In this document: one piece after another, positions 8,653 through 16,805 of the stretch
Position numbering within the stretch: position 1 is the stretch's first letter
Layout of the letters: each line of letters starts with the position of its first letter
Made by a program: the position numbers and the translations under genes
Notes under the pieces: model-generated
Told to the model about the DNA's origin: nothing
Seen by the model: the letters and a program-made list of their open reading frames with translations, nothing else
Databases searched by the model: none
Virus record (IMG/VR): IMGVR_UViG_3300030419_004471
Location: 62,001-126,000 of that record
DNA from: a virus
Reading direction: 5' to 3' (one strand)
Length of the DNA stretch: 64,000 nt

Positions 8653-9006
8653 TTATACCATCTTATCTCCAGTCATTCCATCATAGGATTCAAACCTATA
8701 ATAAACTGTTATTTCTTCTCCTACTTTTATTGGACGTATAGAATATAAAGTTCTATCTTCGTTTTCAGTATTTATGTAGCAATTGGGAGTTTCACTATGA
8801 TTTATAAATCCACCAAGTGGAGTTCTAACCCACTCCCTTCTATTTTTACTAACTACAAATACGTGAGTTTCTCCAAAGTCATGCCCTGCTTCAATATCCT
8901 CCGTTGCAAATAAACCCAATCCATGCACTTTACTTTTCTTAATAGTAAGTCCATATTGTAAAGGTTTATATGTTTCTTCAGTAAATTCTTTAATTATTTC
9001 TGTCAT
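8653..9006 (-). CDS. SET-domain protein
   Basis: 117 residues, essentially a bare SET domain. KVHGLGLFATEDIEAG (26-41) is the N-terminal SET strand pair, GGFINHSETPNC (65-76) is the NHS/cofactor-binding motif, and IKVGEEITVYYRF is the closing segment with the catalytic tyrosine region. SET proteins methylate lysines; phage and bacterial copies are uncommon and their targets are unknown. A host chromatin-like protein, RNA polymerase or a virion protein are possible targets. It follows thyA by one base. Confidence 0.85.
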   Translation of the reverse strand: MTEIIKEFTEETYKPLQYGLTIKKSKVHGLGLFATEDIEAGHDFGETHVFVVSKNRREWVRTPLGGFINHSETPNCYINTENEDRTLYSIRPIKVGEEITVYYRFESYDGMTGDKMV

Positions 9007-9230
9007 ATTATTTCTATGGTTAGTCCATATTCTTTTCCATATATTTCGTAACCGTGATTTCTGTTGTCTATTTTAAATTCTGTAAATTGATAAACTACTA
9101 TCTCTACATCACCTATCCAACCAAATACTGCGTTATCAGCATAATCAATTGATAAATGTGTTAAGGATTTATCGGCTATAGCTTTTTTAGCTTCTTTAGT
9201 TAAATCCTTAAATGGTATGTTTATAATCAT
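9003..9230 (-). CDS. Small protein, unknown
   Basis: 75 residues with alternating beta strands (MIINIPFKDLTKEAKKAI, GDVEIVVYQFTEFKI). It overlaps the SET gene by four bases and is itself overlapped by the small membrane gene upstream. No family recognised. Confidence 0.65.
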   Translation of the reverse strand: MIINIPFKDLTKEAKKAIADKSLTHLSIDYADNAVFGWIGDVEIVVYQFTEFKIDNRNHGYEIYGKEYGLTIEII

Positions 9231-9364
9231 GTCAACAATCCATAGATAATCATTCCAACCAGAATTATTCCTAATCCCATTGTTGAAATGAATGCAAGTT
9301 TTTCATTATTTTCTGTTTGACGTTTACTTCTACCCTGTCTATACTTCTTATCCTCTTCGGTCAT
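9227..9364 (-). CDS. 45-residue single-pass membrane protein
   Basis: A short ORF: a basic N-terminal half (MTEEDKKYRQGRSKRQ) then one membrane span (ISTMGLGIILVGMIIYGLL). Its stop overlaps the next start as ATGA. Promoter P2 lies directly upstream, which supports it as a true first gene of a transcript. Function unknown. Confidence 0.65.
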   Translation of the reverse strand: MTEEDKKYRQGRSKRQTENNEKLAFISTMGLGIILVGMIIYGLLT

Positions 9365-9376
9365 TATAATTTAAAT

Positions 9377-10621
9377 TTATACTAATATACGAAATTTTTT
9401 TGATATATCCAAGGAATTTCCATATTTTTTTAAAATTTCTTTTTTACTAATAAATACATTTTTATGAAATTTCATTTTTTCATACCTCTCAAGTATAACT
9501 TCTTTATTTCCATAGACATTACCAAATACAAATTTAGCCATCTGCTCGTGCCTATTATTATCTATATGAACCAATTCAAACAATCTTTTTTGATTGTTTA
9601 AAAATCTATCCTTACATTCTAAATATACTTTGTGAATATCTAGCTTAGATAATTTTTCTATTTCGTTTACTATTAATTTTGATTTCTTTATGAGATTATT
9701 TTCGTTATCATAAGAATGGTCTATAATATCATCAAACATATCAAATCCCCAATCTCTTAAATATTGTATATAATTTGGTTGTGCAAAGAAAATTGGAAAT
9801 TGTAATCCTAAAAATGGTTTAGCCGCTTTCTCTGTAACAAATGTTGATTTATCCTTTGGTAGTGATTCGCATTGAATTTCTATATATGAATTTTTAGCAA
9901 GCTCTGGTTGTATTTTAAATCTATTTAGATTTTTACCGTTTGTATCTAATTCTGTAAATTTAGAATCAAATGTTTTACCACCATTCCAAGTAGTATATCC
10001 AATGTTTCCTATTTCTGATTTTTTTAATTCGTTAGTGAATATTTTTCTATCTGGTCTATTCTCACCAACTAAACAAGAAAATAATTTTTCCTTTTTGTCA
10101 TCAGTCCATTCTAAACCCAATATCGTCTCTCTTTGATATATAGTACTAATTGCTGCGTGGTTTGTGTGGTGTTGAAAAAATCGTAATCCTGCAAATGGAG
10201 ATAAAAACATTTCCCATCCAAATGTTTCGTATTTGTATTCTTCTATCGGTGATAATACTATTTTTCTTTTACAAGTTATGTTTAGTGATTTTAATTTTTT
10301 GTTTTTTTCTTCTAACTGGTCGGGTTCTATAAATTCTCCTGAATGAGAAAGTATTATTGTATCTACGAATATGTTTTTTATATCTAACTTGTCTAACGTA
10401 TTATATCCATCAAATATAAGATAATCATATTTTTTATTTTTATCAAATGTAGCTATTGTATCAACTTCAATCTTATTTCCATATATTGGAGTTCCATTAT
10501 AATCGTTAATGGAATCTATAAAAGAAAATGATGGAATACCGTGCTTCACTTCTTCATTTTGATATGCGTCTGCTACATTAAGTATCTTACAATCTTTTAC
10601 TTTATAAAAAGTTACTATCAT
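9377..10621 (-). CDS. Glycosyltransferase-like protein, paralogue of 61240-62391
   Basis: 414 residues. The C-terminal third has FVTEKAAKPFLGLQFPIFFA, then GFDMFDDIIDHSYD, a pattern also found at the C-terminus of the protein at 61240-62391 (GFDMFDDIIDHSYD identical) and more weakly in the one at 43787-44854 (FTEKTFRALMCGN). The TEK-xx-P-x-G-x-P-I arrangement is like nucleotide-sugar-binding C-terminal lobes of GT-B glycosyltransferases found in giant viruses and bacteria. It overlaps the radical SAM gene by four bases. Donor and acceptor unknown. Confidence 0.65.
   Translation of the reverse strand: MIVTFYKVKDCKILNVADAYQNEEVKHGIPSFSFIDSINDYNGTPIYGNKIEVDTIATFDKNKKYDYLIFDGYNTLDKLDIKNIFVDTIILSHSGEFIEPDQLEEKNKKLKSLNITCKRKIVLSPIEEYKYETFGWEMFLSPFAGLRFFQHHTNHAAISTIYQRETILGLEWTDDKKEKLFSCLVGENRPDRKIFTNELKKSEIGNIGYTTWNGGKTFDSKFTELDTNGKNLNRFKIQPELAKNSYIEIQCESLPKDKSTFVTEKAAKPFLGLQFPIFFAQPNYIQYLRDWGFDMFDDIIDHSYDNENNLIKKSKLIVNEIEKLSKLDIHKVYLECKDRFLNNQKRLFELVHIDNNRHEQMAKFVFGNVYGNKEVILERYEKMKFHKNVFISKKEILKKYGNSLDISKKFRILV
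9382..9412 (-). promoter_or_regulatory. Bacteroidota-type promoter P2
   Basis: Minus strand: TTG, 20 bases, TATATTAG. It lies inside the 3' end of the glycosyltransferase-like gene (9377-10621) and faces the 45-residue membrane protein, so it can start a shorter transcript covering the SET and thyA genes. Confidence 0.75.
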
Positions 10622-11436
10622 AAACCTATCTTACAAGTTTTACAAGGACCATTCTTTGGTCCGTCGTTCATATGTTGTTCTCTCCAAATTTTATATGAAT
10701 CACCTTTCCATATTTCTTTTATTGGTGTTTCAAATGCATTTCCCATACACCCTATATCGTGTTGTTGAATATCTGACCTGAGATTACAACAAATCATAAC
10801 GCTACCATTATAATCAATATACATTGAGGTAAATGGTTTCTCACACTTTTCTGTTCTTACATAATCAACTGCCAATGGTACTGTCTCTCCTCTACTACTC
10901 CCATCATATGTAAAATTTCTACCTCTAATATGAACCGTCATATCTTTATAAGATAAATCGTACTCTATCTTTCTATCTGGATAATCGTAAAGTAATTTGT
11001 AGGGTAATCCAATTTTAGTTAATTTTTTTTGTATTCTTGTCTTAACTCTATCGTGATTATACATCTCATTGTTTTTTAGATATTGTTGAATAAACAATTC
11101 ATCCAACCCCGCTTTCTCTAAATCAACAATGTAATCTTTTGTAACATAATCACCATTTGAGTTGGTTCTTAATTTTGCTTTTGGTAAATATTCTCTTGCT
11201 TGTTTTAATCTTTTTATAAAAATGTCTTTATGTGATAGAGGTTCGTTATATCTACTATATGCAATTTCTCCCTCAAAGTTCATATCTTTCAATTGCTGAA
11301 GAATGTTTAAATACTTTTCCTCAGGCATTATAAGATTTTCGGTTCTTCTATCTATAAATGAGTTTGGACAGAACCAACATTTTCTGTTACAATATGAGAA
11401 TACTTCAATCTCAATAAAAACAAAATCATTAAGCAT
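10618..11436 (-). CDS. Radical SAM/SPASM-domain protein
   Basis: 272 residues. Cys16, Cys20 and Cys23 in SYCNRKCWFCPN form the CxxxCxxC cluster that cleaves S-adenosylmethionine. The C-terminal part has CEKPFTSMYIDYNGSVMICC and ends with CKTCKIGL, the auxiliary iron-sulfur (SPASM) cysteines. Such enzymes modify peptides, sugars or cofactors by radical chemistry. It sits between a membrane protein and a glycosyltransferase-like gene with overlapping ends, which favours a role in sugar or surface chemistry, but the substrate is unknown. Confidence 0.9.
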   Translation of the reverse strand: MLNDFVFIEIEVFSYCNRKCWFCPNSFIDRRTENLIMPEEKYLNILQQLKDMNFEGEIAYSRYNEPLSHKDIFIKRLKQAREYLPKAKLRTNSNGDYVTKDYIVDLEKAGLDELFIQQYLKNNEMYNHDRVKTRIQKKLTKIGLPYKLLYDYPDRKIEYDLSYKDMTVHIRGRNFTYDGSSRGETVPLAVDYVRTEKCEKPFTSMYIDYNGSVMICCNLRSDIQQHDIGCMGNAFETPIKEIWKGDSYKIWREQHMNDGPKNGPCKTCKIGL

Positions 11437-12541
11437 TTGATTTTATATTAGCTATCCAATATTTCACTGCATCAGAATCATTTTGCCAAAGTTCTTTCAA
11501 ACCCCATTCAAAGTTTGAATGCATGTAATATGGTTTTCCTTGAAACTCTTCATTATTCTTTGCTGCTCTTATCAAGGGCTCTCCCATATGAAGTAGCATT
11601 TGTTTCTTTGTACGTCTTTTTTTAGATTTTTTCTTCTTAGGTGGGACTACCACTTCTGGTAGTACTACTTCCATTTCATCAGCAATCTCTTCTTCTGGCT
11701 CTTCGTTATATAACTCTCTCCTACGAATTACTTTTTGTTTATCTACAATACCCCTATCAACCATCAAAGCATTGTTAAAAGCAACTACAAGCGTTACTGC
11801 GAGTGGGTCAAATACAAATATAATAGTTAGTATTAACCAATTAATTATTTGATTCATTGGTCTATCTAACAACTCACTTAAATATTGTAGTGGACCTAAC
11901 TCTGATGATACGCCTTCCATTGATTGTAATTCTAATATTTTTAGTTGTATTGATTGTAAGGAGTCAGCTGCTACTTCTCTTTTAGCTTGTACAGCTTTTC
12001 TATTCTCTTCTTCTACTGTTATTCTTTGTTGTGATAATCTAAGTTCAGTAGTTGATATTGTATTTCTAAATCCTGTTGCTGATGCTGTATCTCTTACTTG
12101 TATTGAACTTGCCCTTGCGTTAGATAGTGTAGATATATTAGAAGATATTCTTTCGAGCTCCGTATCGTATCTTGCTACATCATCACCCCAAAACGATTCT
12201 TTTTGTTCTAAGAACGCTATTTCCTTTTCCTTTATATTAAATTGATTGTAGGTATCTTGAAATGCTGATGTTAGGAATCCATATATACCCATTGATGTAA
12301 TTAGAATTAAAATTAATACACCTCCAACTAAATAAGTTCTAAGTAATTTATTTATGTGAGTCCAATAATTATAAAGATATCCAGCCGTTATTAATTTTGC
12401 TATTTCTAAAGAACTAGCCATTATGATTACAGACAAAGATGCTCCAGCAAATAGTTTAGATAAACCACTTACCGAAAAGAACGCAGCATTGAACGCCACG
12501 AATAGTGCTGATAATCCTAATAGTAAAGTTCTAAATTTCAT
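11429..12541 (-). CDS. Large membrane protein with coiled coil
   Basis: 370 residues. Two or three membrane spans at the N-terminus (to about residue 90), a roughly 110-residue charged coiled coil (FLEQKESFWGDDVARYDTEL onward), another span near 240 (IINWLILTIIFVFDPLAVTLVV) and a basic linker VPPKKKKSKKRRTKK before a C-terminal domain. The layout resembles membrane proteins of unknown function in T4-like marine phages. Its start overlaps the preceding stop by one base (TAATG). Confidence 0.75.
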   Translation of the reverse strand: MKFRTLLLGLSALFVAFNAAFFSVSGLSKLFAGASLSVIIMASSLEIAKLITAGYLYNYWTHINKLLRTYLVGGVLILILITSMGIYGFLTSAFQDTYNQFNIKEKEIAFLEQKESFWGDDVARYDTELERISSNISTLSNARASSIQVRDTASATGFRNTISTTELRLSQQRITVEEENRKAVQAKREVAADSLQSIQLKILELQSMEGVSSELGPLQYLSELLDRPMNQIINWLILTIIFVFDPLAVTLVVAFNNALMVDRGIVDKQKVIRRRELYNEEPEEEIADEMEVVLPEVVVPPKKKKSKKRRTKKQMLLHMGEPLIRAAKNNEEFQGKPYYMHSNFEWGLKELWQNDSDAVKYWIANIKSNA

Positions 12542-12720
12542 TACGAAATATCGACTAACTCTCTAACGTCTGAATTTAGTTGTTTTATTTCTTGTACTAA
12601 CCTAAGTGCGGTGTTCGGGTCTACTTTTTGAGCGCCGGTTACGCCTTTCTCTAATAACGTAACTCTACTTTCAATTCCATTAATTAAATTGTATGCTCTT
12701 TGTTTATAAACGTCTTTCAT
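12541..12720 (-). CDS. 59-residue helical protein
   Basis: MKDVYKQRAYNLINGIES onward: a small helical protein with a LLEKGV heptad stretch. The stop and next start share a base (TAATG), so translation is probably coupled to the membrane protein downstream. A TATTTATA element lies 23 bases before its start. Confidence 0.6.
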   Translation of the reverse strand: MKDVYKQRAYNLINGIESRVTLLEKGVTGAQKVDPNTALRLVQEIKQLNSDVRELVDIS

Positions 12721-12742
12721 ATTGATATGTTTTTTATACTAT

Positions 12743-12752
12743 TATAAATATT
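12743..12752 (-). promoter_or_regulatory. TATTTATA element (possible late promoter)
   Basis: Minus strand AATATTTATA, 23 bases before the 59-residue gene. It is one of a set of similar elements near gene starts and may be the box read by the gp55-like sigma. Confidence 0.35.
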
Positions 12753-12760
12753 AAATATAT

Positions 12761-12785
12761 AAAAAAAGGGGAAATAACTTCCCCC
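12761..12785 (-). terminator. Intrinsic terminator after hsp20
   Basis: Minus strand GGGGAA, a 5-base loop, TTCCCC, then seven T residues. It lies 26 bases after the Hsp20 stop codon. Confidence 0.85.
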
Positions 12786-12810
12786 TTCTTTGATTAATTC
12801 GAAATTTTAA

Positions 12811-13185
12811 TTAATAAGATATTTTCAGAGTTTTAGATTTCTTGTCTATCTTCTTATCAATCAGGAGAGTGAGTAGTCCGTTTTCGAATTTTGCTGTTGA
12901 TTTCGTACCATCATAGTCTTTTCCAACTGTTAATGTTAAATCAATATCTGTAACAAATCTAGAAGTATCTTCTTCTGCTTTAGATTTAATTGTGATTTCT
13001 TCTTCAGTAACATTAACTGTTATGTTTTTGGGATTATGTCCCGTTGTGTTTACTGTAACTTTTTGTTTTCCATCATCTAATACACTTACATCAAATGGTG
13101 TAAATGATTTTGTTTTAGTGATAGGTGTTTGAAAAAATGAGTCATTAAATACGTCATCAATAAAGTGGTTAAATAATAGTGCCAT
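12811..13185 (-). CDS. Hsp20-family small heat-shock protein
   Basis: 124 residues with the alpha-crystallin domain: a first strand FDVSVLDDGKQKVTVN, the VTEEEITIKSKAEE loop, and AKFENGLLTLLI, the AxxxnGvL signature, near the end. The C-terminus KTLKISY resembles the IxI/V tail. These chaperones hold unfolded proteins; they are common in marine T4-like phages, where they may assist virion assembly. It is followed by a strong terminator and preceded by a TGACA palindrome, so it looks like a separately controlled gene. Confidence 0.9.
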   Translation of the reverse strand: MALLFNHFIDDVFNDSFFQTPITKTKSFTPFDVSVLDDGKQKVTVNTTGHNPKNITVNVTEEEITIKSKAEEDTSRFVTDIDLTLTVGKDYDGTKSTAKFENGLLTLLIDKKIDKKSKTLKISY

Positions 13186-13251
13186 AATTTTTATATTTTT
13201 TAATTAAACTTCACTATTATATAAACCATTTCCGTACCAAAGTACTTTTAC

Positions 13252-13296
13252 TGACATTTTGTCAGGTTTTATTAAAAACCTCCTGACATTTTGTCA
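13252..13296. repeat. Pair of TGACA-N3-TGTCA palindromes
   Basis: Two identical 13-base palindromes (TGACATTTTGTCA at 13252-13264 and 13284-13296) flank a 7-bp hairpin (AGGTTTT/AAAACCT). They lie between the end of the HD gene and hsp20, 70-110 bases before the hsp20 start. The same palindrome type recurs at 39208 and 39311, so this may be an operator. Confidence 0.6.
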
Positions 13297-13964
13297 TACA
13301 TTCCATTTTTAACTCTATATTCTGAGTTTTCTTGTCTGGTACTCATATTATCTGCCCAGTGAAGAATGTAAGGTAAATCGGTTTTAAGTTGGAAATCTTC
13401 ATTATAAGATATCCAATATTTTTTAGTTGCTTCATTGTATAATCCATCAGCCATCATAATACCCAATTGTTCTTTCTGAGTATATGTTATTCCATATTTG
13501 TTAAGTAACCAAAATGCTCTATCAGTTACATCAAAGTATTGTAACTTTGGATTGTGTACAAAATATTCTTTTTTGTTTTTTTGATGCCACTCTGAATCTT
13601 GTGGTATATAGTATGGTTCTGTACCATCTCCAAGTTTACCTAAATCGTGATGGAATGCAGCAAAGAATAGTTCTTCATCCGTAAAGTTTACATATCCTCC
13701 ACCTTCTTCAAATATTTTTTTTATTTTATGTGCATTTCTTGCTACATTCATTACGTGGTCTATATAACCTCCTTCATAACAATTATGAAAATTAAGTTTA
13801 CCACTTGCTGGTGCCAATGTTAACTCTGTTCCTAATTCTTTCTCAGAGTACATATGTTTTAGTTTTTTTAGTCTATCACCACTAAAAACTTTCTCTAATG
13901 CTGAGATAAATTTATTGTAGTTTTCTTGTAATTGTTCTGCTGTGTAGTTTTTTATTTTATGCAT
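13272..13964 (-). CDS. HD-domain hydrolase
   Basis: 230 residues. GGYIDHVMNV (His70) and FHHDLGK (105-111) give the H...HD metal site of HD phosphohydrolases, and HWADNMST near residue 203 supplies a further histidine and aspartate. Members hydrolyse nucleotides or phosphodiesters; a role in nucleotide metabolism or in degrading a signalling nucleotide is plausible. A TGACA palindrome overlaps its last codons. It overlaps the upstream gene by eight bases. Confidence 0.85.
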   Translation of the reverse strand: MHKIKNYTAEQLQENYNKFISALEKVFSGDRLKKLKHMYSEKELGTELTLAPASGKLNFHNCYEGGYIDHVMNVARNAHKIKKIFEEGGGYVNFTDEELFFAAFHHDLGKLGDGTEPYYIPQDSEWHQKNKKEYFVHNPKLQYFDVTDRAFWLLNKYGITYTQKEQLGIMMADGLYNEATKKYWISYNEDFQLKTDLPYILHWADNMSTRQENSEYRVKNGMYDKMSGGF

Positions 13965-14268
13965 ATATTGATTTTTTAGTTAAGATTTTATATAGTATTT
14001 CTATTTCTTCTTCTGTTGTACATTGTCCTAGTCCTCCACAGTCTAATAGTTGTACAACATAACAACCCTTTTCTATACCTCGTATTTTATCTTTATTGCT
14101 TGTAGATATAAGAGATAGTCCGTATGGGTCTTTACTTTCTTTTGGAAGTGGTAAAACATATTGATATATTTCTTCCATTTCATTATCATCATGCTCCTTT
14201 CTCCATCCTTGTTTTTTGAATGTTTCTTCTGTAATAGGAGTTTGGGGAATATTAATTGGTTCTCTCAT
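13957..14268 (-). CDS. Small protein, unknown
   Basis: 103 residues, opening with MREPINIPQTPITEETFKKQ, followed by a mixed region with GLSLISTSNKDKIRGIEKG. Overlaps genes on both sides by a few bases. No family recognised. Confidence 0.65.
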   Translation of the reverse strand: MREPINIPQTPITEETFKKQGWRKEHDDNEMEEIYQYVLPLPKESKDPYGLSLISTSNKDKIRGIEKGCYVVQLLDCGGLGQCTTEEEIEILYKILTKKSIYA

Positions 14269-14690
14269 TCTAATATTATTTTAATTGTATCTGTTACTAA
14301 ATGTTCTCTTATAGTTCCAGTTAGAATAAGAGTATCACCCACCATTGTTTTTATAGGTGCTATTACATTCATTACCTTACCATTGACAACATATGATGAT
14401 TGATTAGATGTACTAACCTCAAACTCATCTTGTAGATACCAAGTTAGATTACTTTCCCAATCTACTTTCATTGGTTCATCCCAATAAAGTGTATTACCAA
14501 CTGTACCACTTATGGTGTGTATTGTTTGATGCGAACTATCGCTGAGTTCTAATAGATAGTATCCATTACTATCCATAGGTAACCTACCATCCAATTCTAA
14601 TGTTGGTTCTTGTATTAACATTATATCCTCATCCGCTGAACAAGAAAATAATGCTAATGTTATAATAAGTAGTCTAATACCTTTTCCCAT
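14265..14690 (-). CDS. Lipoprotein
   Basis: 141 residues with a short signal peptide and lipobox: MGKGIRLLIITLALFSC, with Cys17 as the lipidated residue, followed by SADEDIM. The rest is beta-rich. Predicted to be anchored in the host envelope. Phage lipoproteins often block superinfection, but no such family is recognised here. It overlaps the deoxyribonucleotidase gene by 31 bases. Confidence 0.75.
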   Translation of the reverse strand: MGKGIRLLIITLALFSCSADEDIMLIQEPTLELDGRLPMDSNGYYLLELSDSSHQTIHTISGTVGNTLYWDEPMKVDWESNLTWYLQDEFEVSTSNQSSYVVNGKVMNVIAPIKTMVGDTLILTGTIREHLVTDTIKIILE

Positions 14691-15136
14691 TTATAAAATT
14701 TGTTCCATTTGTTTTCCATATAGTTCCATCCAAAATCTAAAACTTCTCCTTTGAATTTGTCAGCTCCATTCATAGTAGGTCTATCATCTATTAAATAATC
14801 ACCCATTAATAAATCCTTTCTATGTGTTATAAACATTTTTTTATAAAACATTTCACCGAAATACTTTTCTATCCAATATCTTTTATCTACAGCCGATTGT
14901 GGATTACTCCAAGGTGCTGATGTAGCTATAAACATATCATATTTGTCTGAATCATATAATTTGTGTACTGCTGAAATTGAATCTTCTAATGGTGGTGCAT
15001 CTCTAAATACTCCGTGTATGTGGTCTGGAGTATCTACATATTTTTTGTTCTGTGGTAATCCTAATAACAATTTCATTTGTGCATCTAAGTCTACCAACAC
15101 ACCATCCATATCGATATATAATATTTTTTTATTCAT
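14660..15136 (-). CDS. 5'(3')-deoxyribonucleotidase (HAD family)
   Basis: 158 residues. DMDGVLVD (9-16) is the HAD nucleophile motif; IATSAP (near 70-75) is motif II; the KDLLMGDYLIDDRP segment provides the lysine and the final acidic motif. This is the pattern of NT5C-type 5'-deoxyribonucleotidases, which dephosphorylate dNMPs. With ThyA and dCMP deaminase it fits nucleotide pool control. tRNA-Glu lies nine bases upstream. Confidence 0.85.
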   Translation of the reverse strand: MNKKILYIDMDGVLVDLDAQMKLLLGLPQNKKYVDTPDHIHGVFRDAPPLEDSISAVHKLYDSDKYDMFIATSAPWSNPQSAVDKRYWIEKYFGEMFYKKMFITHRKDLLMGDYLIDDRPTMNGADKFKGEVLDFGWNYMENKWNKFYKWEKVLDYLL

Positions 15137-15144
15137 AGTTTAGT

Positions 15145-15214
15145 AGCCCGACGGAGAATCGAACTCCGGTTACAAGGATGAAAACCTTGCGTCCTAACCA
15201 CTAGACGACCGGGC
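15145..15214 (-). tRNA. trnE: tRNA-Glu (anticodon UUC)
   Basis: Cloverleaf read on the minus strand: a 7-bp acceptor stem GCCCGGT/GTCGGGC with two G-T pairs, the D-arm segment CGTCTAGTGGTTAGGAC, a 5-bp anticodon stem CAAGG/CCTTG around the loop TTTTCAT (anticodon TTC), and the T-arm GGAG-TTCGATT-CTCC. CCA is not encoded. Confidence 0.92.
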
Positions 15215-15225
15215 CTGCTTGTTAT

Positions 15226-15336
15226 TTATTTTATTTCTTCGAATTCACAATTTTCTTTGCAATCTCCGCATCTTTCATATTCTACCATTCCCATCCAAGG
15301 TCCGGCTCCACAACAATTTGATACTAATTCATTCAT
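15226..15336 (-). CDS. 36-residue cysteine-rich (zinc ribbon-like) peptide
   Basis: MNELVSNCCGAGPWMGMVEY, then RCGDCKENCEFEEIK. The CC...CGDC...C pattern suggests a tiny zinc-binding knuckle, a type common in T4-like phage genomes. It sits between tRNA-Glu and a basic protein. Confidence 0.6.
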   Translation of the reverse strand: MNELVSNCCGAGPWMGMVEYERCGDCKENCEFEEIK

Positions 15337-15340
15337 ATTT

Positions 15341-15523
15341 TTATTTATTTTTTTCTTCTTTCATATGATGCCTGAATCCAAGTACTGGCACATGTCCTGT
15401 TATTTCTATTTCTCTTTTTCTAATAAACTGCTTAGACACTTTAAGAGTTTCTAAATCAGTTTCATTCATTACCCAATCTTTAAAAAGGTAAGTTAGTAAT
15501 TTAGATTTAATTGCCTTTATCAT
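15341..15523 (-). CDS. Small basic protein, unknown
   Basis: 60 residues, basic, with a helical middle (LETLKVSKQFIRKREIEIT). Overlaps the next gene by four bases (ATGA). No family recognised. Confidence 0.6.
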   Translation of the reverse strand: MIKAIKSKLLTYLFKDWVMNETDLETLKVSKQFIRKREIEITGHVPVLGFRHHMKEEKNK

Positions 15524-15714
15524 ATTTTTAGTATTTGTGATTTATCTATCAATGTGTTTACCCAACCCAATCCGAATGTATCGTGCCAAACTTTAAGTTG
15601 AACACAACCATTTAAGTCTTTATCGAAATCACATTGGTAGTTTGTATCGGTGATAATACCTTCTTCGATATTACCCCATTTATCTTCAAATTTTACTTTA
15701 TCGTTTATTTTCAT
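15520..15714 (-). CDS. Small beta-rich protein, unknown
   Basis: 64 residues: MKINDKVKFEDKWGNIEEG, then strands ending GLGWVNTLIDKSQILKI. The pattern suggests an SH3-like barrel. It is one base from the LPD29-like gene upstream, so both probably come from promoter P3. Confidence 0.65.
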   Translation of the reverse strand: MKINDKVKFEDKWGNIEEGIITDTNYQCDFDKDLNGCVQLKVWHDTFGLGWVNTLIDKSQILKI

Positions 15715-15715
15715 A

Positions 15716-16273
15716 TTATAGTGATTTAAGGTTTAATTCAACTTTACTATATTCTTTATCAGTCATATAAGTTTTATTCTTTGATAAAAAATCATCTATT
15801 GATAATTTTTCTCCTGAATACCAAAATTGGTTTAACCAATATTCATAAGAACCCCATTTTGGTTTATTATTAACAAAAACATAAGAAGGGAAATACTTCA
15901 TTGGAGTACCATTATCAGTAGTAGGAGAATCTTCTCTCATTTCGTACATATCAATCATACCATTAAAAGTACCATTTTTAAGTTTATTAGAGAAAGCATC
16001 AATGTCTGATTCAATCCATTTATCTACTTTAGGACTGTTGGGTTTAGAAATATTTATATCAACAGAAGAACCACCACTATAAACACTAGAAGTAGCCCAT
16101 ACTTTAAGGGTTGGATAGTGTTTCTTAATATATTGTTTGATTACTGAAGCCGTTGATTTAGCGTTCATATGGATATATTTCTCTTTAGTATCACTATAAG
16201 TGTCTACTTGAACTTGAGAAATAGGAAGTTGGAACTCTGTTCCATCTATTGAAAATTTAAATTTTTTACTCAT
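15716..16273 (-). CDS. LPD29-like domain protein
   Basis: 185 residues. HMNAKSTASVIKQYIKKHYP, then LKVWATSSVYSGGSSVDINI (residues 35-75), resembles the large polyvalent protein-associated domain LPD29, found in mobile-element proteins of unknown role. The C-terminal half is not recognised. It has its own promoter (P3) and a leader ending ACCTTAAAACTATG, which is shared with the MoxR and VWA genes at 52576 and 54740. Confidence 0.55.
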   Translation of the reverse strand: MSKKFKFSIDGTEFQLPISQVQVDTYSDTKEKYIHMNAKSTASVIKQYIKKHYPTLKVWATSSVYSGGSSVDINISKPNSPKVDKWIESDIDAFSNKLKNGTFNGMIDMYEMREDSPTTDNGTPMKYFPSYVFVNNKPKWGSYEYWLNQFWYSGEKLSIDDFLSKNKTYMTDKEYSKVELNLKSL

Positions 16274-16298
16274 AGTTTTAAGGTTTAATTATTAATCA

Positions 16299-16338
16299 TT
16301 TACATAGTAAATATACGAAATTTTCCTGAGAAATCCAA
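16299..16338 (-). promoter_or_regulatory. Bacteroidota-type promoter P3 with TTTAC palindrome
   Basis: Minus strand: TTG, 20 bases, TATATTTA. The palindrome TTTAC-N3-GTAAA (16299-16311) overlaps the end of the -7 box and the expected start site. Five promoters in the window share this layout, which suggests an operator. Confidence 0.8.
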
Positions 16339-16361
16339 GGAAAAAGTGAATTATTTTTAAA

Positions 16362-16547
16362 TTATTTTTGTAGTAAAAAGTCTCTGAAATCTATTAAAAG
16401 CCCTTTCTTCATATCATTAGATAATCCATTAGTTTTAATATCATCTAATTGTGTTTGGAGGTTTTTAATTTTTCTATCTCTACTCATTAGATACTTCACT
16501 AAAGTATCTTTATGAATTGCTTGGTATGTTGATTTTGAATATCCCAT
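16362..16547 (-). CDS. Small helical protein, unknown
   Basis: 61 residues, charged and helical (LKYLMSRDRKIKNLQTQLDD region). One base from the gene upstream, so co-transcribed from P4. No function recognised. Confidence 0.65.
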   Translation of the reverse strand: MGYSKSTYQAIHKDTLVKYLMSRDRKIKNLQTQLDDIKTNGLSNDMKKGLLIDFRDFLLQK

Positions 16548-16548
16548 A

Positions 16549-16743
16549 TTATGTTAACATCATTAATTGTTTATCTATCTTGTTTAAATCACCTATAGCA
16601 TCTTGAAGAGAAAACCTAACATCATCAGACATTGGGAAATCCTTCCTCATCTTTCTAAGGGTATTTATCTTATCTACAGCAACAGGTCTTTGTTTTTGTA
16701 GTTTTCTTATTTTATCGTTTTTTATTTTAAGAAAGGTCATCAT
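16549..16743 (-). CDS. Small helical protein, unknown
   Basis: 64 residues, Lys-rich and helical (MMTFLKIKNDKIRKLQKQRP). First gene after promoter P4; translation may begin at either of two adjacent ATGs. No function recognised. Confidence 0.65.
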   Translation of the reverse strand: MMTFLKIKNDKIRKLQKQRPVAVDKINTLRKMRKDFPMSDDVRFSLQDAIGDLNKIDKQLMMLT

Positions 16744-16753
16744 ATCTTACTTA

Positions 16754-16793
16754 TTTACAAGGTAAATATACGAAAAATATTTGACATATACAA
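16754..16793 (-). promoter_or_regulatory. Bacteroidota-type promoter P4 with TTTAC palindrome
   Basis: Minus strand: TTG, 20 bases, TATATTTA. A TTTAC-AAG-GTAAA palindrome (16754-16766) overlaps the -7 box. Faces the two small helical genes 16362-16743. Confidence 0.8.
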
Positions 16794-16805
16794 GGAAAAA
16801 GTGAA

